This document shows positions 42,501 to 50,429 of a DNA stretch of 64,000 bases, in pieces. The DNA is from Streptomyces spinosisporus (GTDB lineage: Bacteria; Actinomycetota; Actinomycetes; Streptomycetales; Streptomycetaceae), in contig NZ_JALDAX010000013.1 of NCBI RefSeq assembly GCF_022698145.1, forward strand, positions 1 through 64,000, in the 5' to 3' direction. Made by a program: the position numbers and the translations under genes. Position 1 is the stretch's first letter; each line of letters starts with the position of its first letter. The notes under the pieces were generated by a model that saw only the letters and a list, made by a program, of their open reading frames with translations, searched no databases and was not told the DNA's origin.

Positions 42501-44814
42501 AGTAGCTGAACACCCCGATGCCGAAACGGCTGTTGGGGTAGATCCGCAGATCGGGGTCGGCTCGGCGCCAACGGGCCTGTTCCCTGCGGTACTCGCGGGA
42601 CTGCTCGAACCGGCGCCCGGCGCGCGAGAAGGTGCCGCGCAGCGCCCTGCGGTCCATGCCGACGCCGTTGTCCTCGCACTCGATGTACGGCCGGCCTTCG
42701 TCATCCGTGCCCTGCCGGAACACGATGTCACCGTTCCAGTGGTACGGGATCCGCCCGTCGGCCTCGCCGTAGCGCAGCCTGGCCTGGCGGTAGCGGCAGG
42801 CGTCGAGGGCGTTCTGGTACAGCTCCCGTAGGGCGAGGGCCGGATCGCCGTAGAGCTGTGTGCCCATGAGGAGTTCGCGCATCTCGTCCTCGGCGAGGCC
42901 GAACCGCATGAGCGGGACGGCATACGCGTCCGCCCTGGTCGCGCTGTCGTAGCGCGGACGCAGTCGGTGGCAGGTGATCCGTTCGGGCAGCTGGGCGAGG
43001 AGCGCGGTGGGCTCGGCGCGGGCGAAGCGCAGACGTACGTTCTGTACGGCCTCGTCGGTCCAGCCGGTCAGGATCTCCATCGCGGCGTGCACGGCGGGGT
43101 GGGGGCAGGGCAGATCCAGGTCGAGTGTTCTGCTCAGCCGGTCGCGTGCCCAGCGCAGTTCACGGACGCCGGCCACCGCCTCGGCGGGACGGAGGCCGTC
43201 CGTGACGCCGATGTTGTCCACCAGCACACCGGGCAGCTGGCGCAGGTCGCCGCCGAGCAGACCCGCGACGCCGAGGAGCCAGGTCAGTTCGCGGGGGCGC
43301 CACCGTTCGGTGACGCCGTCGGTCCGGAAGAGCTCGTTCAGGCGCCATTGCGCGTCGGCGTTCAGCAGCTCGCCCTGGTACGGCTCGGCCGGGGCGATCG
43401 CGATGTGTCGGCAGACCCGTACCAGTTCGTCGGTGAGCTCGTGGTGGCGGGCCCGTGCGGCGTCCGGACCGATCAGTACCTTCGCGAGGGGTGCGAGCAA
43501 CTGCGGAGCGTAGGTGTCCCAGAGCTGTTCCTTGCCGGTGACGTGCCGGTGCAGCAGCCAGCCGGCCACGGCGCGGGCGTCCTCGTCGCGTCCCCTTCCG
43601 GCCAGTTCGCGCCCTTTGCGCCACAGCAGGGCGTGCGCGGCGAACGTGTGCTCCAGGTCGGCGCGTTCGGGTTCGCGGCCGAGGGCCCCGGTGTCCGGAT
43701 CGAGGTGGAAGGGGTCGACGGCGGCGGTCTCCTTGATGCCCATCGCGTAGACCGCCTCGCGGACGAACGGGGCGGCAGCGAGCACGGCGAACTCCCCCGC
43801 GTCCACGAGTGGTCCGCCCTGTGTCTGCGACGGCGCCAGGAGGGCCTTGAGCCCCCGGTCGAGCACGCGGACCGGGTAGTCGTCGTCCGCCCAGGGGTCC
43901 GGGACCCCGGCGAGAGCACTGCTGCGCCACCGCGCGCACTCCGCCGTCAACCGGACGAGGGCTTGGTGGAGTTCGGTGCGGCGGGTCTCGGTCAGGCCCT
44001 CGACCGCGGCCCACAGTTCGGCCGAGCCCACGGCGGTCGCCCACTCCTCGTGGAGGGTACGGCCGGCGCACAGCGGCACCGGGTGAATGGCGTCCGGGCC
44101 GCTGGGCGCGTAGTGCGCCGTGGGTGTCTGCACCTGCCGGTGGGCGCGGGCGAACTCGGCGGTCCTTCGGACGGTGTGCGCGATGACGTCGGCGACCGTG
44201 CGGGGCGCGGTGTCGGCGTGCAGGGCATCGGCCAGGGCGCGCGTGAAATGACTGCCCCTCTTCTCGTCGGAGCCGCAGGTCTCGCCGGGTCCGCAGCCGA
44301 ACAGCACCGCCACCCGGTCTCTTCGGGCCGGGAAGATCGTGGCGGCTCCGCCGTTGGACGTGCCGTCGGTGCCGTCCGCGGTCGAGTTGTCCCGGCAGGC
44401 GTCGACGGTCAGCAGCACCGTCCCGGCGCGACAGCCGCGCAGCAGTTCGGCGAGGTCGAGGCCGATGAGCGAGTCCAGGGCGACCTGTGGGGGCGTCGTC
44501 GCCCAGGTGAGCTGGGCGTCGGCGGGCACGAGATGGTCCGCCCCGTCCGCGGACAGCCCGTGCCCGGTGAAGTGGATGAGGACCGTGCCGCCTTCGGGGG
44601 CGGTGGCGCAGACCCGGCTGATCGCGCTCCGGATTCTTGAGCGCAGCGCGGGCTCGTCCTGGGCGGCGCCGAGGGATTCCACGCTGTAACCCGACGAGTG
44701 GAGCGCCTCGGTCATGAGCTCGACGTCGCGGGCCACCGTCTGCGTCAAGTCCGCGAAGTGTTCCGACAGTTCGCAGCGTGGAACGGCGACGATCAGTGCT
44801 TGTCTGCTGTCCAT
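39544..44814 (-). CDS. Caspase-like protease fused to an Hsp90-type GHKL ATPase, giant conflict-system protein
   Basis: A 1756-residue protein. Residues 1-245: caspase-like (C14) protease with the His motif FTGHG (H85) and the nucleophile motif VDACRD (C140). Residues 250-630: helical region of unknown fold. Residues 640-900: Hsp90-like GHKL ATPase with RELYQNALDA (E664, N668, D671), ECEDNGVGM (D715-M720) and NSRFGIGVFSYF (761-772). Residues 1120-1756: repeated helical modules ending in R-Y-x-x-L-G type motifs (1139, 1212, 1272, 1589, 1655, 1725). ATG 44814 begins the protease fold; the GTG at 44883 adds unconserved residues. Codon use is relaxed around 42.1 and 41.3-41.7 kb. By domain logic, an NTP-gated suicide or immunity protease; not demonstrated. 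Confidence 0.85.
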   Translation of the reverse strand: MDSRQALIVAVPRCELSEHFADLTQTVARDVELMTEALHSSGYSVESLGAAQDEPALRSRIRSAISRVCATAPEGGTVLIHFTGHGLSADGADHLVPADAQLTWATTPPQVALDSLIGLDLAELLRGCRAGTVLLTVDACRDNSTADGTDGTSNGGAATIFPARRDRVAVLFGCGPGETCGSDEKRGSHFTRALADALHADTAPRTVADVIAHTVRRTAEFARAHRQVQTPTAHYAPSGPDAIHPVPLCAGRTLHEEWATAVGSAELWAAVEGLTETRRTELHQALVRLTAECARWRSSALAGVPDPWADDDYPVRVLDRGLKALLAPSQTQGGPLVDAGEFAVLAAAPFVREAVYAMGIKETAAVDPFHLDPDTGALGREPERADLEHTFAAHALLWRKGRELAGRGRDEDARAVAGWLLHRHVTGKEQLWDTYAPQLLAPLAKVLIGPDAARARHHELTDELVRVCRHIAIAPAEPYQGELLNADAQWRLNELFRTDGVTERWRPRELTWLLGVAGLLGGDLRQLPGVLVDNIGVTDGLRPAEAVAGVRELRWARDRLSRTLDLDLPCPHPAVHAAMEILTGWTDEAVQNVRLRFARAEPTALLAQLPERITCHRLRPRYDSATRADAYAVPLMRFGLAEDEMRELLMGTQLYGDPALALRELYQNALDACRYRQARLRYGEADGRIPYHWNGDIVFRQGTDDEGRPYIECEDNGVGMDRRALRGTFSRAGRRFEQSREYRREQARWRRADPDLRIYPNSRFGIGVFSYFMLADEISIWTRATDEYGRADPGGGLCVDVASTGSLFRIRRSEEAQPTGGTRVRLYLQQDGVDVAKELGTRVWRSEFAMRVERGGDVLRTWEKGALYYFGDAISPVPAGADAWWVKGNGCLLADGILTDPGAVDASRDASALSWFSSDARSGHTDKEATDWHEGVGRPFGFVVDLRAAHTPELSADRARMLSYDRGWVDEKIRHASNRFDAPHWLTLEWLWAFAGVHPDAAMPLVDRLLATDARLTSRTAWDRSVLLDFRQVGCFPVDPSLVRRAEYDTPLIRTGTTNSAFIAWRAAILRGVGIELARRGRDELALPETTDGYPHPEAWEVHFTTDYFDWSRHSLKAALPRHRDENISLGRLMRRLRRYAIMGLEVPAVTGLEAAHRLLLDETDTRILYGSGPFARGLVGGDSVEGVIQVLSRFSLGQGLPIREALARARRFEAAGFPVKVPETAEPAPADEVATREDLAVLRWHPRFFAPDAHVVGQPPPQELYDDVLNRYAWLGWPHVGPVAAEPPEPVEPVPETRDLPKSWTKEQVDEFTESFGISEYTSHQRLTRRQLGRASGMLGLPVAEVVERFADVLATRALDLPDLAGMTGTVFTRLDSDLLGAVFRGDPERLLRLSWRDDGVHLLDTAQAAVRVAADDAAVAERLTVLANEGLVDGRAPALVEQWRAVAPSDWELLLCRDKHYSSLRHLDRTPGTGYSIEHAIQTTALHNGLDIFFALLAAAKARTALRPAVERLVPLGPLVGLDVSALEGVSSSLPPDLRPTLADLVVCCEAEKDVVRWRSRPTVALLVAHARENDSTLGDSLATLTRYASLGAPWREPETGPEDWREHRPTEYDSALFGEDLIGDGPVGPLDLVRAAARFGWSLTRTWDRLALYRPLGLDLLMERPQPASDVVPCWQDLILLSRQYTGRAPALSGAVTSERVAVTARELGETTQWVYDRLALYAPLFVLTLPADVPAHPAPTPSAEFYVAEDAS

Positions 44815-44976
44815 GCCCGACCGTGCCCCCGTCCCTGTGCCCGCGACGCAGGTCAGGATGGCACAGGGGGGAGCAGTGAACACAGAATCAGGTCACCGGA
44901 GGCTGCGCCAACGAACCGGCGCACAGGGGCCCCTGACGGTCAGGACTGTCAGTGACGGGTCGTATCCTCAAGGACC

Positions 44977-45957
44977 ATGCTCGAAGACCGTACGACCGCA
45001 GCGTCCTCCCCCACAGCGTGGCCGGCCGCGTATCCGCAGGGGTACGCGGTCGTTGACGTGGAGACCACCGGCCTGGCGCGGGACGACCGGATCATCTCCG
45101 CGGCCGTCTACCGGCTGGACGCGCGCGGCGAGGTCGAGGACCACTGGTACACGCTGGTCAATCCGGAGCGGGACCCGGGGCCGGTGTGGATCCACGGTCT
45201 GACGAGCGAGATGCTCCGGGGCGCACCCCTCTTCCGGGACATCGCCGAGGAGTTCGCGTCCCGGCTGCAGGACCGTGTGCTCGTCGCGCACAACGCGGTC
45301 TTCGACTGGCAGATGATCGCGCGGGAGTACGCGCGCGCGAAGCGCGAGGCACCCGTGCGGCAACGGCTGTGCACGATCGCCCTGTCCAAGGAGCTGGGCC
45401 TGCCGCTGCCCAATCACAAGCTGGAGTCGCTGGCGGCCCACTTCGGTGTCGTGCAGCAGCGTGCGCACCATGCGCTGGACGACGCGCGCGTGCTGGCGGA
45501 GGCGTTCCGTCCGAGCCTCGCGGCCGCGGCGGCGGGGGGCGTACGGCTGCCGCTGCTGGAGTGCCGGCCGCTCACGGAGTGGACCGACAGCCCCGTGCCC
45601 CGCCAGTCCGGCGGCTACGGCGGCTACCGCCCGAGCAGTTGGCGCCCCTCCCGCAAAAGGCCCGCGTGCCCGTACCCCAACCCGGGGCGCTACGAGGACG
45701 GCAAGCCGCTCAAGCAGGGCATGCGGATCGCCTTCTCCGGGGACACCTCGGTCGAGCGGGAGCTGCTGGAGGACCGCGCGGTCGAGGCCGGGCTGCATGT
45801 CGCGACGAGCCTGTCCCGGCTGACCAGCCTGCTCGTCACGAACGACCCGGACTCGGGCACCTCCAAGGTCGTCAAGGCCAAGCAGTACGGGACGCCGGTG
45901 GTGGACGAGGCCGCGTTCGGTCAGCTGCTGCGGGACGTGGAGCCCGCGGACGGGTGA
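44977..45957 (+). CDS. DnaQ-type 3'-5' exonuclease with C-terminal BRCT domain
   Basis: A 326-residue protein. The DEDDh exonuclease domain (about 15-180) has ExoI VVDVETTG, ExoII HNAVFDW and ExoIII HHALDDARVLAEAF. The C-terminal 90 residues (GMRIAFSGDTSVERELLEDRAVEAG ... YGTPVVDEAAFGQLL) form a BRCT domain of the ligase type. This combination is common in actinobacteria as an accessory proofreading or repair exonuclease distinct from the replicative epsilon subunit. Divergent from the caspase/Hsp90 operon. Confidence 0.92.
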   Translation: MLEDRTTAASSPTAWPAAYPQGYAVVDVETTGLARDDRIISAAVYRLDARGEVEDHWYTLVNPERDPGPVWIHGLTSEMLRGAPLFRDIAEEFASRLQDRVLVAHNAVFDWQMIAREYARAKREAPVRQRLCTIALSKELGLPLPNHKLESLAAHFGVVQQRAHHALDDARVLAEAFRPSLAAAAAGGVRLPLLECRPLTEWTDSPVPRQSGGYGGYRPSSWRPSRKRPACPYPNPGRYEDGKPLKQGMRIAFSGDTSVERELLEDRAVEAGLHVATSLSRLTSLLVTNDPDSGTSKVVKAKQYGTPVVDEAAFGQLLRDVEPADG

Positions 45958-46020
45958 TTGCCGCGCGACTCGCCCGGCGCCCGCTCGCCCGCACCCCGGT
46001 GAGGGCTCACCCTGTGGCGC

Positions 46021-46254
46021 ATGGCGACCTGTGAAGTATGTGGCAATGACTACGGAATGTCCTTCGAGGTGCATGCGCAGGGCGCGGTGCACGTCTTCGA
46101 CTGCTTCTCCTGTGCGATCCACCGCATGGCACCCGTGTGCGAGCACTGCCGTGTGCAGATCATCGGCCAGGGCGTGGAGGTCGACGGGCAGTGGTACTGC
46201 GGCGCGCACTGCGCCCGCGCGGAGGGCAAGGCGGGGATCGTCGACAAGGTGTAA
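46021..46254 (+). CDS. Small cysteine-rich zinc protein
   Basis: A 77-residue protein with ten or more potential zinc ligands: C4-x2-C7, H24, C28-x2-C31, H34, C40-x2-C43 and C60-x3-C64 with H63. The spacing suggests two LIM-like or treble-clef sites, with MATCEVCGNDYGMSFEV at the start. Close relatives are common in Streptomyces as hypothetical or metallothionein-like proteins. No TM. Function unknown; the SURF1 gene follows after 49 nt with a hairpin between. Confidence 0.8.
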   Translation: MATCEVCGNDYGMSFEVHAQGAVHVFDCFSCAIHRMAPVCEHCRVQIIGQGVEVDGQWYCGAHCARAEGKAGIVDKV

Positions 46255-46274
46255 CCCGCTACCCGCCTGATTGC

Positions 46275-46305
46275 ACCCCACGACCGAGTTGTACGGTCGT
46301 GGGGT
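46275..46305 (+). promoter_or_regulatory. Perfect 11-bp hairpin covering the SURF1 start codon
   Basis: accccacgacc (46275-46285) pairs exactly with ggtcgtggggt (46295-46305), with a 9-nt loop. The right arm contains the GTG start at 46304. It could end the upstream transcript or hide the SURF1 initiation site, giving translational control. Confidence 0.6.
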
Positions 46306-47095
46306 GTACCGCTTCCTGTTGTCCCGGCAGTGGGTGATCCTCACCCTCGTCGCCCTCGTGCTGATCCCCACGATGATCAGGCTGGGCATCTGGCAGAAGC
46401 ACCGCTACGAGATGCGCACCGCCCGCAACGACCTCGTCTCCGCGGCGCTGCACGCCAAGCCGGTACCCGTGGAGCGGCTCACCTCGCCCGGACATGCGGT
46501 CACCAGCTCCGAGAAGTACCGCACCGTCACCGCGACGGGCACCTTCGACACCGACCGTCAGGTCGTCGTCCGGCGCCGCACCAACTCCGACGACGAGGTC
46601 GGCTTCCACGTCCTGACCCCGCTCGTCCTCACGGACGGCAAGGTCGTGCTGGTCAACCGCGGCTGGATCCCGGCGAACGGTGCGCAGACCTCGTTCCCGA
46701 AGGTCCCCCCGCCGCCCGCCGGCAAGGTCACCATCAAGGGCCGGCTGAAGGCCGACGAGACGACCGCGGCGAGCGGCATCAAGGAGCTCAAGGGGCTGCC
46801 GGACCGGCAGATCATGCTGATCAACAGCGAGGAGCAGGCCCGCCGCCTGCACGCCACCGTGCTCGGCGGCTACATCGAGCAGACGGCGCCGGAGTCGAAG
46901 GGCGACAGCCCGGAGCAGATCTCCGACCCCGGCAGCGAGGACGCCCCGCTGAACTATGCGTACATGATCCAGTGGTGGCTGTTCGCCGCCGCCGTACCGG
47001 TGGGCTGGTGGGTCCTGGTCCGGCGGGAGCGCCGCGACCGCACGGAGGCGGCGGCCAAGGAGCAGGCCACGGAGACGGAACCGGCAGCCGTCTGA
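46304..47095 (+). CDS. SURF1-family cytochrome oxidase assembly protein
   Basis: A 263-residue membrane protein with the SURF1 layout: TM1 near the N-terminus (WVILTLVALVLIPTMIRLGIWQ), a large outside domain with the family signatures GTFDTDRQVVVRRR and VLVNRGWIP (about 110-118), and TM2 near 220-240 (YMIQWWLFAAAVPVGWWVLV). SURF1 helps insert haem into the oxidase CtaD subunit. GTG 46304 is preferred as it begins at the family's YRFLLSRQW; the TTG at 46271 is possible but lies upstream of a hairpin. Confidence 0.9.
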   Translation: MYRFLLSRQWVILTLVALVLIPTMIRLGIWQKHRYEMRTARNDLVSAALHAKPVPVERLTSPGHAVTSSEKYRTVTATGTFDTDRQVVVRRRTNSDDEVGFHVLTPLVLTDGKVVLVNRGWIPANGAQTSFPKVPPPPAGKVTIKGRLKADETTAASGIKELKGLPDRQIMLINSEEQARRLHATVLGGYIEQTAPESKGDSPEQISDPGSEDAPLNYAYMIQWWLFAAAVPVGWWVLVRRERRDRTEAAAKEQATETEPAAV

Positions 47096-47176
47096 GCGGG
47101 CGGCACGCGTGCGTGCCGTCACTCCCCCGGCCCCGCCCCTGATTGTCCCGAAGGACGTCCGGGAACTCGCAACTGC

Positions 47177-48964
47177 GTGCACCCCCGCATCGAGGACTAC
47201 GCGCTCATCGGCGACGAACAGACCGCCGCCCTGATCGGCCGCGACGGCTCCGTCGACTGGCTGTGCCTGCCCCGGTTCGACTCGGCGGCCTGCTTCGCCC
47301 GGCTGCTCGGCGACGAGGAGAACGGGTACTGGCGTATCGCCCCGAAGGGCGTCGAGGGCCCCTGCACCCGCCGCGCCTACCGGCCCGACACGCTCGTCCT
47401 GGACACCGAGTGGGAGACCGGCGAGGGCGCGGTGCGCGTCACCGACCTGATGCCGCAGCGCGACCGCGCCCCCGACCTCGTACGCGTCGTGGAAGGCCTG
47501 CGCGGCCGGGTCACGATGCACAGCACTCTGAAGATCCGCTTCGACTACGGCTCGATCGTGCCCTGGGTGCGCAAGTCCGGCGGGCAGCGGGTGGCCGTCG
47601 CGGGCCCGGACTCGGTGTGGCTGCGCAGCGAGCCCGAAGTGCGCACCTGGGGAAAGGACTTCGGCACGCACGCGGAGTTCACGGTCGAGGAGGGCGAGAA
47701 GGTCGCGTTCGTCCTCACCTGGCACCCCTCGCACGAGGCACGCCCGAAGGCCGTCGACCCGCACAAGGCCCTGCACTCCAGCGTCCACGACTGGCAGAAG
47801 TGGGCCCGGCGATGCCACTACCGCGGCCCCTACCGCGACGCCGTCGTCCGCTCCCTGATCACGCTGAAGGCCCTCACCTACCGGCCGACCGGCGGAATCG
47901 TGGCCGCCCCCACCACCTCGCTCCCCGAGGAACCGGGCGGCGTGCGCAACTGGGACTACCGCTACTGCTGGCTGCGCGACTCCACCCTCACCCTGAACGT
48001 GGGTCTGTCGGCGGGCTACCGGGAGGAGGCGGAGGCTTGGCGCGACTGGCTGCTGCGCGCGGTCGCGGGCGACCCGGCCGACCTGCAGATCATGTACGGC
48101 CTGGCGGGCGAGCGCCGGCTGCCGGAGTGCGAGCTGCCGTGGCTGGCCGGCTTCGCGGGGTCAAGACCGGTGCGCATCGGGAACGCGGCCGTCGACCAGC
48201 TGCAGTTGGACGTGTACGGCGAGGTCATGGACTCGCTGTATCTGGCCCGCCGTGCCGGCCTGCCCGCCAAACCGCACATGTGGAACATCCAGGCCTCCCT
48301 GATCGAGTGGCTGCGCGCGGCCTGGCGGCAGCCCGACGAGGGGCTGTGGGAGGTGCGCGGCGGCCGGCGCCAGTTCGTCCACTCCAAGGTCATGGTGTGG
48401 GTGGCCGTCGACCGCGCCGTGCGCACCCTGGAGGAGAACCCGGAGCTGCCCGGCGACCTGGAGGGCTGGCGCGCGCTGCGGGACGCGGTGCACCGCGAGG
48501 TGTGCGAGCGGGGCTTCGACCCGAAGCGGAACACCTTCACGCAGTACTACGGCTCGCGCGAGCTCGACGCCGCGCTTCTGCTCATGCCCCGCGTCGGCTT
48601 TCTGCCGCCCGACGACCCCCGGGTGACCGGCACCATCGACGCCGTCCGCGAGGAGCTGGGCCAGGGCGGTCTGCTGCGCCGCTACAGCACGGACCGTACG
48701 GCGGTCGACGGGCTGCCCGGAGACGAGGGCACCTTCCTGGTGTGCTCGTTCTGGCTCGCCGACGCGCTGCACATGACGGGCCGCGGCAAGGAGGCACGGG
48801 AGCTGTTCGACCGGCTGGTGGGCCTCGCCAACGACGTCGGTCTGCTGTCCGAGGAGTACGACCCCGTGCAGCGCCGCCAGCTGGGCAACTTCCCGCAGGC
48901 CTTCAGTCACGTGGGACTGGTGCACACCGCCCTCGCCCTGTTCGGGGACGACGAGGCAGGATAG
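47177..48964 (+). CDS. Glycoside hydrolase family 15 protein (glucoamylase/trehalase type)
   Basis: A 595-residue cytoplasmic enzyme. The N-terminal beta domain begins IEDYALIGDEQTAALIGRDGSVDWLCLPRFDS (a GH15 hallmark), followed by an (alpha/alpha)6 barrel with RNWDYRYCWLRDSTLTL and the C-terminal EEYDPVQRRQLGNFPQAFSH block that includes a catalytic Glu. Actinobacterial members of this type often hydrolyse trehalose. No signal peptide, so the substrate is intracellular. The GTG at 47177 starts the conserved region. The SDR gene follows after 4 nt. Confidence 0.92.
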   Translation: MHPRIEDYALIGDEQTAALIGRDGSVDWLCLPRFDSAACFARLLGDEENGYWRIAPKGVEGPCTRRAYRPDTLVLDTEWETGEGAVRVTDLMPQRDRAPDLVRVVEGLRGRVTMHSTLKIRFDYGSIVPWVRKSGGQRVAVAGPDSVWLRSEPEVRTWGKDFGTHAEFTVEEGEKVAFVLTWHPSHEARPKAVDPHKALHSSVHDWQKWARRCHYRGPYRDAVVRSLITLKALTYRPTGGIVAAPTTSLPEEPGGVRNWDYRYCWLRDSTLTLNVGLSAGYREEAEAWRDWLLRAVAGDPADLQIMYGLAGERRLPECELPWLAGFAGSRPVRIGNAAVDQLQLDVYGEVMDSLYLARRAGLPAKPHMWNIQASLIEWLRAAWRQPDEGLWEVRGGRRQFVHSKVMVWVAVDRAVRTLEENPELPGDLEGWRALRDAVHREVCERGFDPKRNTFTQYYGSRELDAALLLMPRVGFLPPDDPRVTGTIDAVREELGQGGLLRRYSTDRTAVDGLPGDEGTFLVCSFWLADALHMTGRGKEARELFDRLVGLANDVGLLSEEYDPVQRRQLGNFPQAFSHVGLVHTALALFGDDEAG

Positions 48965-48968
48965 GGCC

Positions 48969-49724
48969 ATGGATCTTGGACTGAAGGACCGGGTGTACGT
49001 CGTCACCGGGGCCACGCGCGGCCTCGGCAACGCCACCGCGCGTGAACTCGTCGCGGACGGCGCCAAGGTGGTCGTCACGGGGCGGGACGAGAAGCGGGTC
49101 GCCGACGCGGCGGCCGAGCTGGGGCCGAACGCGGCCGGGGTCGCCGTCGACAACGCGGACCCGGAGGCGCCTGCGCGGCTCGTCGAGGCGGCGCGGCAGC
49201 GGTTCGGGGGGTTCGACGGCATTCTCGTGAGCGTGGGTGGGCCCGCCGCCGGGTTCGTGGCGGACAACACGGACGAGCAGTGGCAGTCGGCGTTCGAGTC
49301 GGTGTTCCTGGGGGCGGTACGGCTGGCGCGAGCGGCTGCCGCGGAGCTGGAGCCCGGGGGTGTGATCGGGTTCGTGCTGTCCGGGTCGGTGCACGAGCCC
49401 ATTCCGGGGCTGACCATCTCCAACGGGCTGCGGCCGGGGCTCGCCGGGTTCGCCAAGTCGCTCGCGGACGAGTTGGGGCCGCGTGGGATCCGGGTGGTGG
49501 GTGTGCTGCCCGCTCGGATCGACACCGATCGTGTGCGGGAGTTGGACGGGATGTCCGCGGATCCGGAGGCGACGCGGGCTGCTCACGAGTCACGCATTCC
49601 GCTGCGGCGGTACGGTCAGCCGGAGGAGTTCGGGCGGGTGGCGGCATTTCTGCTGTCGCCGGCCGCCTCTTATCTGACCGGGATCATGGTGCCCGTCGAC
49701 GGGGGGATGCGGCACGGATTCTGA
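48969..49724 (+). CDS. SDR-family protein with altered catalytic tetrad
   Basis: A 251-residue short-chain dehydrogenase-like protein. The cofactor motif TGATRGLG (13-20) and the C-terminal SYLTGIMVPVDGG are intact. At the usual YxxxK position the sequence reads LTISNGLRPGLAGFAKS: the catalytic Tyr is missing and Lys is replaced, so classical oxidoreductase activity is doubtful. This variant forms a recognised SDR subgroup near FabG. Lies 4 nt after the GH15 gene and is probably cotranscribed. Confidence 0.87.
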   Translation: MDLGLKDRVYVVTGATRGLGNATARELVADGAKVVVTGRDEKRVADAAAELGPNAAGVAVDNADPEAPARLVEAARQRFGGFDGILVSVGGPAAGFVADNTDEQWQSAFESVFLGAVRLARAAAAELEPGGVIGFVLSGSVHEPIPGLTISNGLRPGLAGFAKSLADELGPRGIRVVGVLPARIDTDRVRELDGMSADPEATRAAHESRIPLRRYGQPEEFGRVAAFLLSPAASYLTGIMVPVDGGMRHGF

Positions 49725-49741
49725 CTGCGGGTCGGCGGTGG

Positions 49742-49840
49742 TTGATCGCGCAGTTCCCCGCGCCCCTGAAAGAACGGGTCGGATTTTGGGTGCGGGTCCG
49801 TTCGGGTTGATCGCGCAGTTCCCCGCGCCCCTTAAAAGCC
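49742..49840. repeat. Two copies of the Streptomyces cgcgcagttcccc intergenic repeat
   Basis: The 26-nt string from 49742 recurs identically at 49807, a 65-nt period. The core equals the one at 3254-3273. The element sits between the convergent SDR and AmaP genes and could be transcribed from either side. Confidence 0.75.
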
Positions 49841-49841
49841 T

Positions 49842-50429
49842 TTAACTGACCCTCTCTGCGCGGTGCTTGAGCGCCTTCAGGTGTACTTCTGCGGGGAAGG
49901 TGGCGAGGCCGGCCGAGTTGCGGGCGTGGGTCAGGGACTCGGTGGTGAGGTGGTGGAGGGCTGTGCCCGGGTCCACGTGGGGTTCCAGTTCGAGTTGTAC
50001 GCGGGACCTGGGGGCGGTTCGGGCTCCGGTCAGGCGGACGTGGGCGTGGGCCACGCCCTCCAGTCGGTTGGCCTCGCCCGCGAGGACGCCTTCCAGGGCG
50101 CGGCCCCGCAGCAGAGCGCCCTCGCCGTCGCCGGTGTCCACCAGGACCTCGGCGAGGCGGCGTCGGCGCAGGACCGCGGTCAGCCACCACAGGGCGAGCA
50201 GGACGACGACGGCCAGGACGGCGAGGACGGTCGGCCACCACCAGCCCTCGTCCCGCCAGCGGGTGCGCTCGGCCGCGCTGAGCAGCACGTCGTGCCGGCC
50301 GTCGTGGATCCACCAGGAGGGGGGCCGCACGCCGAGTCCCACGGCCAGCACGGACCCACCCAGCACGAGCAGGACCAGTCCGATGAGCCCGATCAGCACA
50401 CGGTTGACGGTCCTGAGCACCGCACTCAC
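49842..50429 (-). CDS. amaP: AmaP, alkaline-shock response membrane anchor
   Basis: A 195-residue membrane protein with two TM helices (RVLIGLIGLVLLVLGGSVLAVGLG, about 9-30, and LAVLAVVVLLALWWLTAVL, about 67-86) and a C-terminal domain resembling Asp23. AmaP anchors Asp23 at the membrane in Gram-positive bacteria. The GTG at 50429 overlaps the preceding stop (GTGA). Last gene of the Asp23 operon. Confidence 0.85.
   Translation of the reverse strand: MSAVLRTVNRVLIGLIGLVLLVLGGSVLAVGLGVRPPSWWIHDGRHDVLLSAAERTRWRDEGWWWPTVLAVLAVVVLLALWWLTAVLRRRRLAEVLVDTGDGEGALLRGRALEGVLAGEANRLEGVAHAHVRLTGARTAPRSRVQLELEPHVDPGTALHHLTTESLTHARNSAGLATFPAEVHLKALKHRAERVS

Noticed and set aside
42967..44640. Plus-strand 557-codon ORF opposite the giant protease gene
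   Set aside because: Gly/Val/Glu-rich shadow frame; the opposite strand encodes intact caspase motifs.
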